From Tilletiopsis washingtonensis (lineage: Eukaryota > Basidiomycota > Exobasidiomycetes > Entylomatales): DNA of 64,000 nt. Location of the stretch: positions 463,914 through 527,913 of the forward strand of contig NW_020312016.1 in NCBI RefSeq assembly GCF_003144115.1. Direction: 5' to 3'. The translations under genes were made by a program, and so were the position numbers. Positions 42,898-52,735 of this stretch are shown here, piece by piece. The notes beneath the pieces were generated by a model. It had not been told where the DNA came from and did not search any database. It was given only the letters and a program-made list of their open reading frames with translations. How positions within the stretch are numbered: the stretch's first letter is position 1; each line of letters begins with the position of its first letter.

Positions 42898-45843
42898 ATG
42901 GCGACGCTGCTCCAGGCGCTGGCACCCGCGCCGCCGCCTGCCGCAGCGCTCCTCGCCCACCCGCTCCTCAGCGGCGCGCCCAGCAGCGCCGAGCTGCATG
43001 CCGCCATCGTCGAGCTTGAGCAGGCCACGCTGCCCGCCAACCGCGCCGCCCTCGATGCTGCGCGCCGTGCACTGCTCGCCGAGCTCGCAGCGCAGCAGGA
43101 GCAGTCGCGCGCCCACAGCGCCGCACTCGCCGAGCTGCCCGCGCAGCTCGAGGCCGCCGAGGATGCGCTGCTCGAGCTCTGCACCGAGCTCGGCCTCGAC
43201 GACGCACCGGCGGGCGACGCTGACGCCGAGGCCGGCCTGTCGCGCAGCACGCCCGCGCCCGACGCGCCGCTGCAACAGCTGCTGCGCCAGCGCGACGACG
43301 TTGCCGAGGCCAGTGCCGCACGCCTCTACCTCACGCTCCTGGCGCGCGCCGACGAGCTGCGCGATGCCGTCCTCGTGCCCGGCAAGAGCACTAAGGCGCG
43401 CCTGGAGGCGCTGCGTACTCTGTGTGCGCTGCTGGCAGATGCTCGCGCGGCCTGCGCTGCGGACGAGGAGGAGCTCGAGACGATCGCGCCGGCCGCAGCG
43501 CAGTATCTGGTAGACCAGCGCGACGCAGCCTTCTCGGGGCTGCGCACGGAGCTCGAAGACGGGCTCAAGACTGCGCTGGACCAGGCCGGCTGGCCGCCAG
43601 CGCCAGCGGAGGTCGCTGAGGCCCGGGGCGAGGTTACACGCACCGGTGCGGAGGTACTCGCTGCGCCGCCAGTGCGAGAAGCCTGGCTGCGCCTCTGCCG
43701 GCTGCAGCGCGTCGCCGTGCGCGCACGTCTCGTGCCGCCGCCGTCGTACGAGGCGTCCAGCGAGGAGCCGGCCGGCGCCGTCTCGTACGCGCCCCTGTTC
43801 GCGACCCAGGTGCTGTGCGCGCCGCTGCTGGCGCGCTTCGCCTACCACTTTGATGGCAACAAGAGCACCAACCGGCTGGACAAGCCGCAGTGGGCGCTGG
43901 CGCACATGTCCTCGCTGCTGCGCCTGCACTCTGCGCTTTTCACCCCGCGCGGCGCCGTCTTCGAGCTCTTCTCTGCCGGCGGCTATGCTGGCGTCGGCCC
44001 GCGCGAGCTCGTGAATGCTCTTCTCGTGCCGCTGCGTGTCAAGACGCAGGCTGCTCGGCAGGTCCTGCAGGCCAGCCCGGCGATTCTGGCGCACACAGTG
44101 GGCGCCCTGCTGGCGTTTGACGACGAGCTGCGCGGCCTCGTGCCCTCGCTCGGCCCAGCAGAGCGGCTTGCCGACACGCTCCTCAACGATGCACCCACGT
44201 TCGATGCCTGGCTGGAAGGCGAGCGGTCCGAGGCCACCGAGCAGCTCGAGGAGATTCTCTCGTCGCCCGATGCCTGGGCCATCGGGCCGGCGGACACGGA
44301 CGGAGACGACGAGCCACAGACGTGGGAAGCAGCCGCTCTGCAGGCACGCACGGCTGGCGTGCAGACCACACACTCTGCACGCGGCATCTGCACACTCCAG
44401 GCGGCACTCGCCGAGCGTGCTGCGCCGCTGCGCTCGCTCCCGCAGCGCATCGGCTTCCTCGCGATCCAGGACGAGCTGTTGCGGACCTACGCCGGCCGGC
44501 TGTCCCGCTCGCTCGACGCGTTCGAGTCGCTCTCGTCTGCCTTTGCGCGTGCGCTGCCCGGCGGCATGGGATCCGACACGGGCGAGGCCGACATGGTGCG
44601 CGGGCTGCGCGGCTCCAGCAGACTGCTCAAGGCGCTGCTGTCGGCCTCCTTCATCGAAGCGCACCTCGAGCGCGCCGGCACCGAGGGCTCGGCGGTGCAG
44701 CTCGGCGCTGATCTGAGCCTGCAGACGCCCGAGGCGCAGCGAGCCCGAGAGACGCGCAACGCCTGGCGGAGCGAGCGCGAGGACCGCGAGGTCGACGGCG
44801 CCAGCCTTGGCGAGCTGGTGCGCCGCGGCATGCGCACTGGCGTCTCCCTACGGCCACTCGGCGGAGGCCATGCAACAGCTGCGCCAGCGGCAAAGACTGC
44901 TGCTTCCGAGGAAGATGCAGACGTCTGGCGCGAGGCAAAGGTGCGCTTCGGCGAGCTGGCGGCTCGCGCGAGCAGAGGGCTCGAGCGTCTGGTCATCTCG
45001 GAGACGACCGAGGCGATGCGCGACTACTCCATGCGGTGCGTGCGACGCTCGTCCACACTTACTCTCACTGACACTCTCTGCAGGCATTGGGACGCGTCGG
45101 CCCCGTCACGGCAAGTGTCTGTGGAGCCCGACGCGACGGAGGACAGCAGCGGCGCAGACGGCTCGCCGGACGAGGATGATCCGTCCGACGTGCCGACGCC
45201 GTCGCTCATTCCGAGTCTCTCGCTGCTGTCGTCGCACCTGCTGCATCTCGTGCCTGTGCTGCAGCCGGTGCAGTGCCTGCCGATCTATCGTGCCATCGCT
45301 ACGGCAATCGCAGGCGCCGTAGTGGAGCGAGTGGTCATGAGCGGTGCGTCTCCAGGACCAGTCGCTCGATGGTCCTCAGCTCACACGCCACTGCCAGGCG
45401 GCGCACATCGCTTCGACGCACAGGGCGCACGCCGCTTCGAGCAAGACTACACGTCTGGCTGGCTCGCCGTCGTGCGCGAGGTGTCGGCCAGCGCAACGCA
45501 GGCGGCCAGCGCGACCGGCTCGCGGCTGCCCGGCGTTGGTCGCCGCCCAGAAGCGCCGTGGCAGCGCCTGCGCGACGCCGTTGTGCTGCTCTCGCTGCCC
45601 ACGTCGACGGCCGGCGCCACGGCGAGCCACGCCGCCGCCGCCGCCGCGACGGCCGAGCGCCTCGGCCTCTCGGAGGCGGCGCGCGGCGTGACGCTGAGCC
45701 AGGCCACGCGCGCCCTCTTCGATGAGCCCGACGACGACGCGCGCGGCTGGCCGGCGCTGCGCGCCACGCTCGACGTCTCCGAGGCGCTCGAGCTGCGCGT
45801 GGCGCGCGAGCTGGTGCGCCGCCGCGTCGAGTGCTTCCGGTAG
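42898..45843 (+). CDS. TIP20: RINT1/Tip20-family tethering factor
   Basis: Subunit of the Dsl1/NRZ complex that tethers Golgi-derived COPI vesicles at the endoplasmic reticulum; animal RINT1 also binds RAD50. Exons: 42898-45035, 45084-45343, 45398-45843, giving 947 aa. The N-terminal about 130 residues form a coiled coil (AALDAARRALLAELAAQQEQ). The family signature FAYHFDGNKSTNRLDKPQW lies at about 315-333, followed by helical-bundle repeats (GFLAIQDELLRTYAGRLSRS, ARFEQ-type end GARRFEQDYTSGWLAVV). Introns of 48 and 54 nt are both multiples of three and stop-free, so the frame also reads through them; splicing joins MSG to GAHRFDAQGA, as family conservation suggests. The start is the first ATG. 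Confidence 0.9.
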   Translation: MATLLQALAPAPPPAAALLAHPLLSGAPSSAELHAAIVELEQATLPANRAALDAARRALLAELAAQQEQSRAHSAALAELPAQLEAAEDALLELCTELGLDDAPAGDADAEAGLSRSTPAPDAPLQQLLRQRDDVAEASAARLYLTLLARADELRDAVLVPGKSTKARLEALRTLCALLADARAACAADEEELETIAPAAAQYLVDQRDAAFSGLRTELEDGLKTALDQAGWPPAPAEVAEARGEVTRTGAEVLAAPPVREAWLRLCRLQRVAVRARLVPPPSYEASSEEPAGAVSYAPLFATQVLCAPLLARFAYHFDGNKSTNRLDKPQWALAHMSSLLRLHSALFTPRGAVFELFSAGGYAGVGPRELVNALLVPLRVKTQAARQVLQASPAILAHTVGALLAFDDELRGLVPSLGPAERLADTLLNDAPTFDAWLEGERSEATEQLEEILSSPDAWAIGPADTDGDDEPQTWEAAALQARTAGVQTTHSARGICTLQAALAERAAPLRSLPQRIGFLAIQDELLRTYAGRLSRSLDAFESLSSAFARALPGGMGSDTGEADMVRGLRGSSRLLKALLSASFIEAHLERAGTEGSAVQLGADLSLQTPEAQRARETRNAWRSEREDREVDGASLGELVRRGMRTGVSLRPLGGGHATAAPAAKTAASEEDADVWREAKVRFGELAARASRGLERLVISETTEAMRDYSMRCVRRSSTLTLTDTLCRHWDASAPSRQVSVEPDATEDSSGADGSPDEDDPSDVPTPSLIPSLSLLSSHLLHLVPVLQPVQCLPIYRAIATAIAGAVVERVVMSGASPGPVARWSSAHTPLPGGAHRFDAQGARRFEQDYTSGWLAVVREVSASATQAASATGSRLPGVGRRPEAPWQRLRDAVVLLSLPTSTAGATASHAAAAAATAERLGLSEAARGVTLSQATRALFDEPDDDARGWPALRATLDVSEALELRVARELVRRRVECFR

Positions 45844-46539
45844 CAAGCAATGCAATGCTGCAGCACGGCGAGGTGTGATGCTTGTGCTCTGTGATGCTGT
45901 GTGGCGATCAGAGCCATGCTACGATGTGCGTCTTGAGGCGGCCGAGGGAGCGAGGCATCGGCGTCGGCGCCCCTCGTCGACAGGGCGGGCAATCAAGCCA
46001 CAAGCAGGCCCCCTCTCGCCAGGGGCCTTCCGCCTGCCGCCTGCACTTCATCAGAGACAGAGTGGTCCTCCTCGAGGACCTGCGCCTGGGAGCAGCAGGG
46101 CTAAGGCAGGCTGCCCCTGCCCACCCAGCCGTGAGCCTTGATGCTTATTCTGCGGCTGCAGTGCTGCGGCGGCGGCCCACGCGAGCGGCGCGTGCAGCTG
46201 CGCCCGAGATGCAGCGGGGCGCAACAGAGCGCGGCGGGCCAACGGCGCATGGCGATCATGCACGCTGCGCCCGTGTGCTTTCCTGCGAGCGGCAAGAGAA
46301 GGAACGGGTGCATCTTGCGCCGGCGGCTCGACGGCTCGGGAGCGGGAGCGGAGAGCGCCGTTGGAGAGGAGGCGGGCCGAGGAGAGGAGCCGGCACTTCA
46401 GAGCGCAGGCGCTTGCTGCCGCTGTTGGCTCGGCGGACGGTGCAGCATCAGCTCTTGCTCTTGCCTGCTGCGGCTGTGTTGCGGGCGCGCCTCTGCTCCG
46501 CACCACCATCCCTCTCCCCTCTCCGCTCCTTCACCCCGC
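45844..46539. other. Intergenic region between RINT1 and the surface protein gene
   Basis: About 700 bp. The final 60 bp before the next ATG are pyrimidine-rich (CCATCCCTCTCCCCTCTCCGCTCC), a likely core promoter. No gene was recognised. Confidence 0.4.
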
Positions 46540-48177
46540 ATGCGCGTGTCCCTCGCGCTCCCGCTCCTGGCGCTCGCCGCCGGTGCGTGCGCCGCACCCG
46601 CCGGCGCTCCCGAGTCGCGTGCCGAGCGAGGCGCCGCGCTGCCCCGCCGCACCGCCGCCCCGGCGCCGGAGCAGCGGCGAGACGCCGAGCATGCCCGGGC
46701 AGTGGCGCCTCGGGCGACGCCGCGGCCGGTGATGGCGCGTGAGCTGGATCGTGTGAGTGCAGGATTGGCGGGCAAGAGCGAGGCGCTGTGCAAGCGACGC
46801 TGCGCACACATGCATGGCGCACAGTGACGTCCACTGCGGCTGAGCTTGGCTGCCTGCTGACACTTCCCACAGCGGCAGCAGATTGCGAGCGAGGCGGCCA
46901 CGACAGTCAGCCAGGTGAGCCGCGCCTTCGCTCCGCCTCACTCCCGCTGCTGACACCGCACGCAGATCTTCAACCAGAACTTGACCTCTTCGGGCATTCT
47001 CACCGCCACGCCGTACACGACGGTCGTGTACGAGTTCCCGGGCGCGCTGTACCCCGTGCCGACGGACACGCGCGGCATCGCAGCGCTGCGCTCCGTGCTC
47101 GGCGACGCTGCCGCGCTCTCGACGTACGACGGCTACCTCGGCACGGCGTACAGCGTCTTCAACGCCAACAAGAATGCGCAGTACGGCTCGTACGCGCTCG
47201 GGCGCATCCGCACGAGCATTGCGGCACAGGCGCTCGAGAAGAGCCTCGCCTCCGTGTTCGCCATCTCGGACTCGTCGAGCTTCTCGCAGGAGTACTTTGA
47301 GCTCTTCACGCAGGCCGACCCCGGCTGGACGAGCCGCTACAGCCTCGGCGTCGCGGTGCCGTCGTTCCTGGCGCGCCCGACGAGCAGCGTCGCGCCGGGC
47401 GCCGCCTCGAGCGCCGCGCCCGAGCAGCAGAGCAGCAGCTCTGGCGGCACCATCGCAGGCGCCGTCGTCGGCGTGCTGCTCGGCGTCGCGGCACTGGCTG
47501 CGCTGCTCTTCTTCCTGCGCCGCCGGCGTCGCCGCAACGGCGCTGCGTCGCGCCCCTTCATCTCGCGCCCGCACCTGATGGAGGGCGGCGGCATGTCGGA
47601 GCGCCTGCACAGCACCGACGGTCGTCACGAGGAGCTGCCGCTACAGGGCGGCCTCCGGCGGCCGAGCCTCGTCTCGCACGCCTCCACCATGCTCGCCGAC
47701 CCGTTTGGCAAGCATCTCTCTGAGAAGAGCGAGAGCACGTCGATGCTGCCGAGCTCGCCGCCGCCGCCGGGCACGCCCAAGGCGGCGTCGTTTCTGCAGC
47801 CGTCGCACCCGCTCGCCGCTGGCGCCATGCGCTCCGCCTCTCCCGGCGGCAGCAGCGCATTCAGCATGCCGCCTGACTCGCCGTGGCGCAGCAGCAACAT
47901 GGCGCCGCAGCCCAGCGTGCGCAGCACCGACTCGTACATGCAGCCTGCCAGCACGGCGTCGCCGCCGCCGGGCGGCCTCACCTGGGAAGCCGTGCCCGCG
48001 CACCAGGTCTCGGACGTCGTGCCGCTCATGGTCATGGACGGCGGCAGCCCGGCGCCGAAGCCCGCGACGCCCGGCTCGCATCCGCTCATGTCCGCCATGA
48101 GCGCCAGCTCACCCGACCCATGCACGACCGCACCCTCGGCCACTCCTCCGCCGCCACCGCCGCCCAAGGCCAAGTGA
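46540..48177 (+). CDS. Single-pass membrane protein with signal peptide, unknown function
   Basis: I do not recognise the ectodomain. Exons: 46540-46752, 46873-46914, 46966-48177, giving 488 aa. Residues 1 to about 19 form a signal peptide (MRVSLALPLLALAAGACA). An ectodomain of about 220 residues follows (YTTVVYEFPGALYPVPTDTR, YDGYLGTAYSVFNANKNAQY, FSQEYFELFTQADPGWTSRY) with a Ser/Ala-rich stalk (SSAAPEQQSSSSGG). A transmembrane helix spans about 246-268 (AGAVVGVLLGVAALAALLFF), immediately followed by RRRRRR, a stop-transfer signal. The cytosolic tail of about 210 residues is Pro/Ser-rich and ends in PPPPPPPKAK. This layout resembles fungal cell-wall sensors or mucin-like receptors, but there is no WSC or other known domain. 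Confidence 0.75.
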
Positions 48178-48341
48178 GCCCGTGCTGCGCTCCCATCTTC
48201 CTCTGTCACCGTCACTCTCTTTCAGGTCGCCTTCCGCGCCGGCGCCACATACCACGGCGCATGCTGCACTCTGCCTGTCACATCTAATCGTTCCTAGGCA
48301 CACGCTGCTTCGTCTCAATGTCATTCAGTATGTCACAGCGC

Positions 48342-49525
48342 TCAGGGAGCGGCGACCGGCTCGATGTCGAATACAAAGCCGCCGTCCTGCCGGTGGTGGA
48401 GGCCGAGAGCGAGGCAGAATCGTCCCTCCGCAGGCTCTGGCACGCAGAGATCGTAGTCTGACACGACGGCGTCCTCGCGGATGGTCTTGTGTAGTTCAGT
48501 GAAGGGAATGAGCACACGTCGCTGAAGTCGTTCCTTTTCATCGTCGCTGAACTCGATCTGACCCTCGAGCAGGTGCTTTGTGTGACTGACAATGCGCTTG
48601 GCCAGCTGCTTCGTCAGAAGCTTCAGTGCATGTTGCGAGTTCCCACTGAGGACCTCGCGCTGTCCGCGGTGGTACCATGCGCGCACAAGCCTCGCGACGG
48701 GGAGGGCTACGGGGATGGGCAGCATGAGAGAGCGCTCACATGATCCCCGGCTCTCCTCTTTACGTACTCTCTGACGAAGCTCCGAGATGCTCGAACGTCA
48801 TCAGCGCGTGTCTGTTGTCTTGAGCGGCCTCCCAGCAGAAGGTGGTCGCGAAGCGATGATGCACGAAGCGGTGGATGCAGTCGCGCAGGAAGTTCTGCGT
48901 CCAGCATCGGTCAGAGGGGCCACACAGCACTGTCTGACCTTCCTCCTCACCGTCAACTTGACTCTGCCGCGGTCGCTTGCGCCCGACATGCTGGAGAGCT
49001 GCGCGATATATTGCTGCGTGCCTTCGAAAGCGTCCGGCAGCAAGATGCAACGCATTGCTTGGACAAAATACGTGACCTCGCCATCGAGATTGAGGGAGTT
49101 AACGAAGTCGTCCACGCCGCCGTTGTAGCGCAGCAGCGCTGCTTTGAGCTCGCTCTTGGAGGCGGCGCCGCGATTGGTCGCGCAGCCCAAAGCGTCGCTC
49201 ACTTGTCGGAACATCTGCAGCCTCGACTGGGCCAGCGCGAGGTCGAGCTCAGTCTTCTCCAGCGTGACTCTCAGTGCATCGTTCTCTTGCTCGACCTTTT
49301 GAAGCATCGCTGGGACGTCCAAGCTCTTGACCTGCTCGGCAACTTGCGGCTTCGCAGCTCCATGTGTCGTTTTCGTCCGGCTCGCGACTTGAGCCTTCGC
49401 ACCTCCTTTGTGCGCCGCTTGGCTTACGGTCACCTGAGAGCATGCTCAGCTGAGCATTCAAATGCTTGGCAGCGCTCACTCACCGTGCGTTCGTTCTTCG
49501 CGCGGCTTCTAGTCTTCGGAGGCAT
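48342..49525 (-). CDS. Unrecognised protein of 338 aa with a coiled coil
   Basis: Family not recognised. Exons (minus): 49525-49484, 49433-48951, 48894-48768, 48706-48342; phases agree. The start MPPKTRSRAKNERTVTVSQA is basic. A coiled coil follows (MLQKVEQENDALRVTLEKTE), then a helical C-terminal part with FVNSLNLDGEVTYFVQAM, FLRDCIHRFVHHRFATTFCW and LLTKQLAKRIVSHTKHLLEG. An optional 48 nt intron after MFRQ (about 49203-49156) is possible but not needed for frame. GC content is clearly lower than in neighbouring housekeeping genes and similar to the two HSPA12-like genes. It is divergent from the HSPA12-like gene at 50129. It could be a fast-evolving lineage-specific gene. Confidence 0.6.
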
Positions 49526-50128
49526 CGTGCGCAGGCGCAGAAACTGCTCGGCGTCGATGCTCAGAGACCGCTCGTAGCCGCAGGATGCGGAAGGGAAAGA
49601 GGCGCTCGGAAGAGGACTGGGTCTCGGGGCCGGCATCGCACACTCCAGCCCCTCTTCTTATGAGCCGCGTGCAAGCCGCGTGGGGCCTTTCGCCCCGGGT
49701 GCCTGGCATGAACACGGGTGCTGCGCCGGCGCAGGCACTGGAGCAGCCGGGCGTCCGTCGATGTGGGGCCTCATCGCTGCATCCGTGCCAGCGCTCGGCG
49801 TACGTGCATCGATCGCTCACACGTGCGGCGGGTGCGGATGGGCCCCTGATGGCTTGTGGCAGGAGCGCTCGGGCCGCAACGCGCAAGCCGTCGCGCCCTC
49901 TTCGCTGCGTGCTTTCTCTCGACTCTGACTGCGCGCGCCCCGCGCGGCGGCGCGGCTGCGGGGCGCCGCTGCCTGACGCGGGCACACGCGCGGCGGCCCA
50001 TGCGTAGCCTCAAATCACGCTGCTCCGCCTCTCTCGTCCTCGCTACGCTCGTCCACCTGCCCTCTCATCGCCTTGATCTCAGCTCAGCAGGCTTCACAAA
50101 GTCATCTCTCTCCACTCGCCTTGCCGCT
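49526..50128. promoter_or_regulatory. Divergent promoter between unknown gene and HSPA12-like gene
   Basis: About 600 bp between outward-facing ATGs. The frames are shadows. The 100 bp before the HSPA12-like ATG are pyrimidine-rich (GCCTCTCTCGTCCTCGC and CATCTCTCTCCACTCGCC). Confidence 0.4.
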
Positions 50129-52360
50129 ATGACGACCTCCGAGAGATGGCCGGCGCACAGCGGCGCCACTGCCATCGTGCTCGGTCTCGACATCGGCACC
50201 GTCAACAGTGAGCGCCACGTCCGTCTAGTTGCGTTCGCGGCTGACAGGCAGACAGCTGGCGTATGCTACGCCGTGCTTGCCGACGGCTTCAGGCCGAAGA
50301 TCTACTCCGTCGATCAATGGACGCACTGCGCAGACGAGAACCCTCGCATAGCCACGCGGATCTACTACAACAGCCAGGGAGAGACTATGGAGCACGCCGG
50401 CGCCGAGAACGAATACAGGCTCGGGCAGGGAGCGCGGATGGCGCAAATGTTCAAGCTTCCCTTCCTGCGCAAGTCTCCGCTCGATGCTCGCGGCGACGAT
50501 CTCAACAATTTGCCCGAGAATTTAGCAGGCCTAAATCCGAAGAAGGTCGTGAGAAAGAGCTTGCGACGCGCTCTTGTCCGGACTACTGACCAGCCCCGAC
50601 TTATAGATGACGGACTTCATGACGATGGTGCTGCGCGGCTGCCTGGGAAGTCTTTCATCAATGAGACGTCGACGCACTGCTCATAGCACCTCCACAGAAG
50701 CATGTCAGGAGTCACGAGCAAGCGGGGCTTGAAGTGACGGACGTGACGCCGATCCGTATCATGGTGACGCACCCTAACGGTCAGTCCGGAGAGGCAGAAG
50801 CGTAGACCTTGCTCAACTCTGCACGCTGTGACAGACTGCGGGAAGGTCGAGCAGAATCAGTACCTGCACGCCCTGCAGCTAGCGCTCCAGCAAGTCAAGG
50901 TCAAGAGGGTGGACATTGAGTTTACCACCGAGGGCGAAGCGTGTCTGAACGGCTACGCGTGTGAACGCGAACGCCATTTGGTCGCGGGAAAGGAGCATTT
51001 GCTGATAGATGCGGGCGGCGGTACGATTGATTTGTGAGTCTTCGCCAGTAGGCCCTGCCTCCCTCAGCTCTGCCTCCCGTCCCCTTTCTCAATCCCAGCT
51101 GTACAGGAGCGCCTACCGCGGCGAGATTGGCAAGGATGGCCGTGACGTCTTCCACGAGAGCGCTGGCGCGCGTTGCATCACCGGCGGCTCGACTATCATC
51201 GACGAGCGCTTCTGGAAGTTCGTGCAGGCACAGCTGAGCGCCAAGAAAGTAAAGCTGCGAGAGTCTCAGCGTTTAGAGCTCTCGCGCAGCTGGCTCTCGA
51301 TCAAGAATGCATACGCCGCAGACCAGGAAGACTACAAGCTCTTTCTTTGTCACAAGCCGGTCTACGATTGCGGGGCGAAGCACAAGCGGAAAGTGGTATT
51401 TCCTCACGGCTACTTGACGGTCACTAGAGCTGAGATCAGCCAGCTCTTCGAAGAGTCCATCTCACGGACTGTTGAGGAGGCCGTGAATATGGTAAAGGAA
51501 GTGCGCGAGAGACGTCCTGGGCCAAAGTCAGCGCCGATAGAACCTCTGACTATCGTGCTCACCGGCGGCCTGAGCATGAATCCGTACTTCAGCGAGCAAA
51601 TTCGTGCACGCATGAGCCACGTTCGCAAGCTCAAGTTCGAGCGTCCACCCCGGCCCTGCACGAAAGCGGTCGCGGAAGGCGCAGTCGCTGCCTCTATTGA
51701 CGGCTTCGTCACACGGTGCGTGCGGCGTTCAGATGCGGCGAACATCGCATTGCTGAAACTCGGCCGTCAGTTACGTGTCTCGTTTCCAATATGGCATCGA
51801 GGTGCAGCGCCCTTTCTCAGACCCGCACGGAGCCGTCGTGTATGATCAGTCGAAAGGCATTGGATTTCATCCCGACGGACTCGCGGTACTGGTGTCGAAG
51901 GTGAGCCACCGCTTCTACGCCCTTCTCGTTGGAGCGTCGCTCAACAACAGCGCCTAAAGGGAGATCGGGGAGGAAAGGAAGCAGAGGATCGAGCCATCCA
52001 GCGCTTCGAGGACTACTTCACCGCGGACCAGGTGGAGGCGCCGGAGCTGGAGACGTACGTCGAGGTGTACGCGTGCAAGAGCGGCCGAAAGACCAACTGG
52101 ATCGACCGTGAGTCCGTGTCACGAGCACACCTTTTGCATGAGCTGACATCGATACAGGCGAGTCCGGCGACTTCGAGCTCCTGGAGACGTTCAGATTCAA
52201 GTTCACGAGAGACGAAGTCTCGGAAGCCAAGGAGCTGTTGCCCGCGACAGCAACAGACCAAGCGTGCTTCAGGCTCAACTTCGCCTGGGAGTTCCAGGTC
52301 TACGGCGCCGAATTGTTGGCCTTCTGCATCCTCTACACGAACAGCGGAGGTCAAATGTGA
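50129..52360 (+). CDS. HSPA12-like Hsp70-family ATPase (second copy)
   Basis: Paralog of the gene at 31842-33880. Exons: 50129-50207, 50256-50548, 50607-50627, 50698-50779, 50835-51033, 51107-51715, 51771-51900, 51960-52107, 52158-52360; phases agree and give 587 aa. Seen: phosphate-1 loop IVLGLDIGTVNTGVCYAVLA, phosphate-2 loop LLIDAGGGTIDL, GGSTIIDERFWKFVQAQLSA, adenosine motif LTGGLSMNPYFSEQ and TKAVAEGAVAASIDGFVTR; the C-terminal half has YVEVYACKSGRKTNWIDR and NFAWEFQVYGAELLA. The Hsp70 peptide-binding domain is not recognisable, as in HSPA12. The junction 50627/50698 is the weak point: it is the only frame-keeping solution I found and it shortens a helix relative to the paralog. The physiological role is unknown. 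Confidence 0.8.
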
Positions 52361-52735
52361 GGAGTCAGCGCTGTCCACGTCACCCGAAAGTCTCTGACTG
52401 CCGCCGCACGACAGCCGACGTTCTTTCCAAGGACGCGCGTGGACGAGCGGCTGAGGCGGCGGTCCGTTCAGTCTTCCTCGTTCCGTCTCGAACCAGCACA
52501 AGCTCACTCCTGCCGTCGATCGTTCTGACTTCCGCTGAGCCGTTCATCATCACCTCCAGCGTCAAGCCGCGCTCGACAGCGGGACCGCCACAGCCCTTTT
52601 CGTCTCTGCCACGAATCTATGACCTGCGCCTGACACGTCTGCTCTGCCGGCGTCAGATCTCGTCTGCGATTGATGAGACGCTGTGAAGGTAGAAATACAA
52701 GGGCGGCGCTGATGAGAGGCGCTCCAACAGGCAGC
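52361..52735. other. Intergenic region between convergent HSPA12-like and CSN6 genes
   Basis: This 375 bp stretch between two stop codons should contain both 3' UTRs. No coding frame is supported. Confidence 0.4.

Noticed and set aside
42514-44664. 716-codon open frame on the minus strand
   Set aside because: Antisense shadow of the RINT1/Tip20 coding exon; GC-rich coding DNA leaves the opposite frame open. No motif, Arg/Gln/Val-rich.
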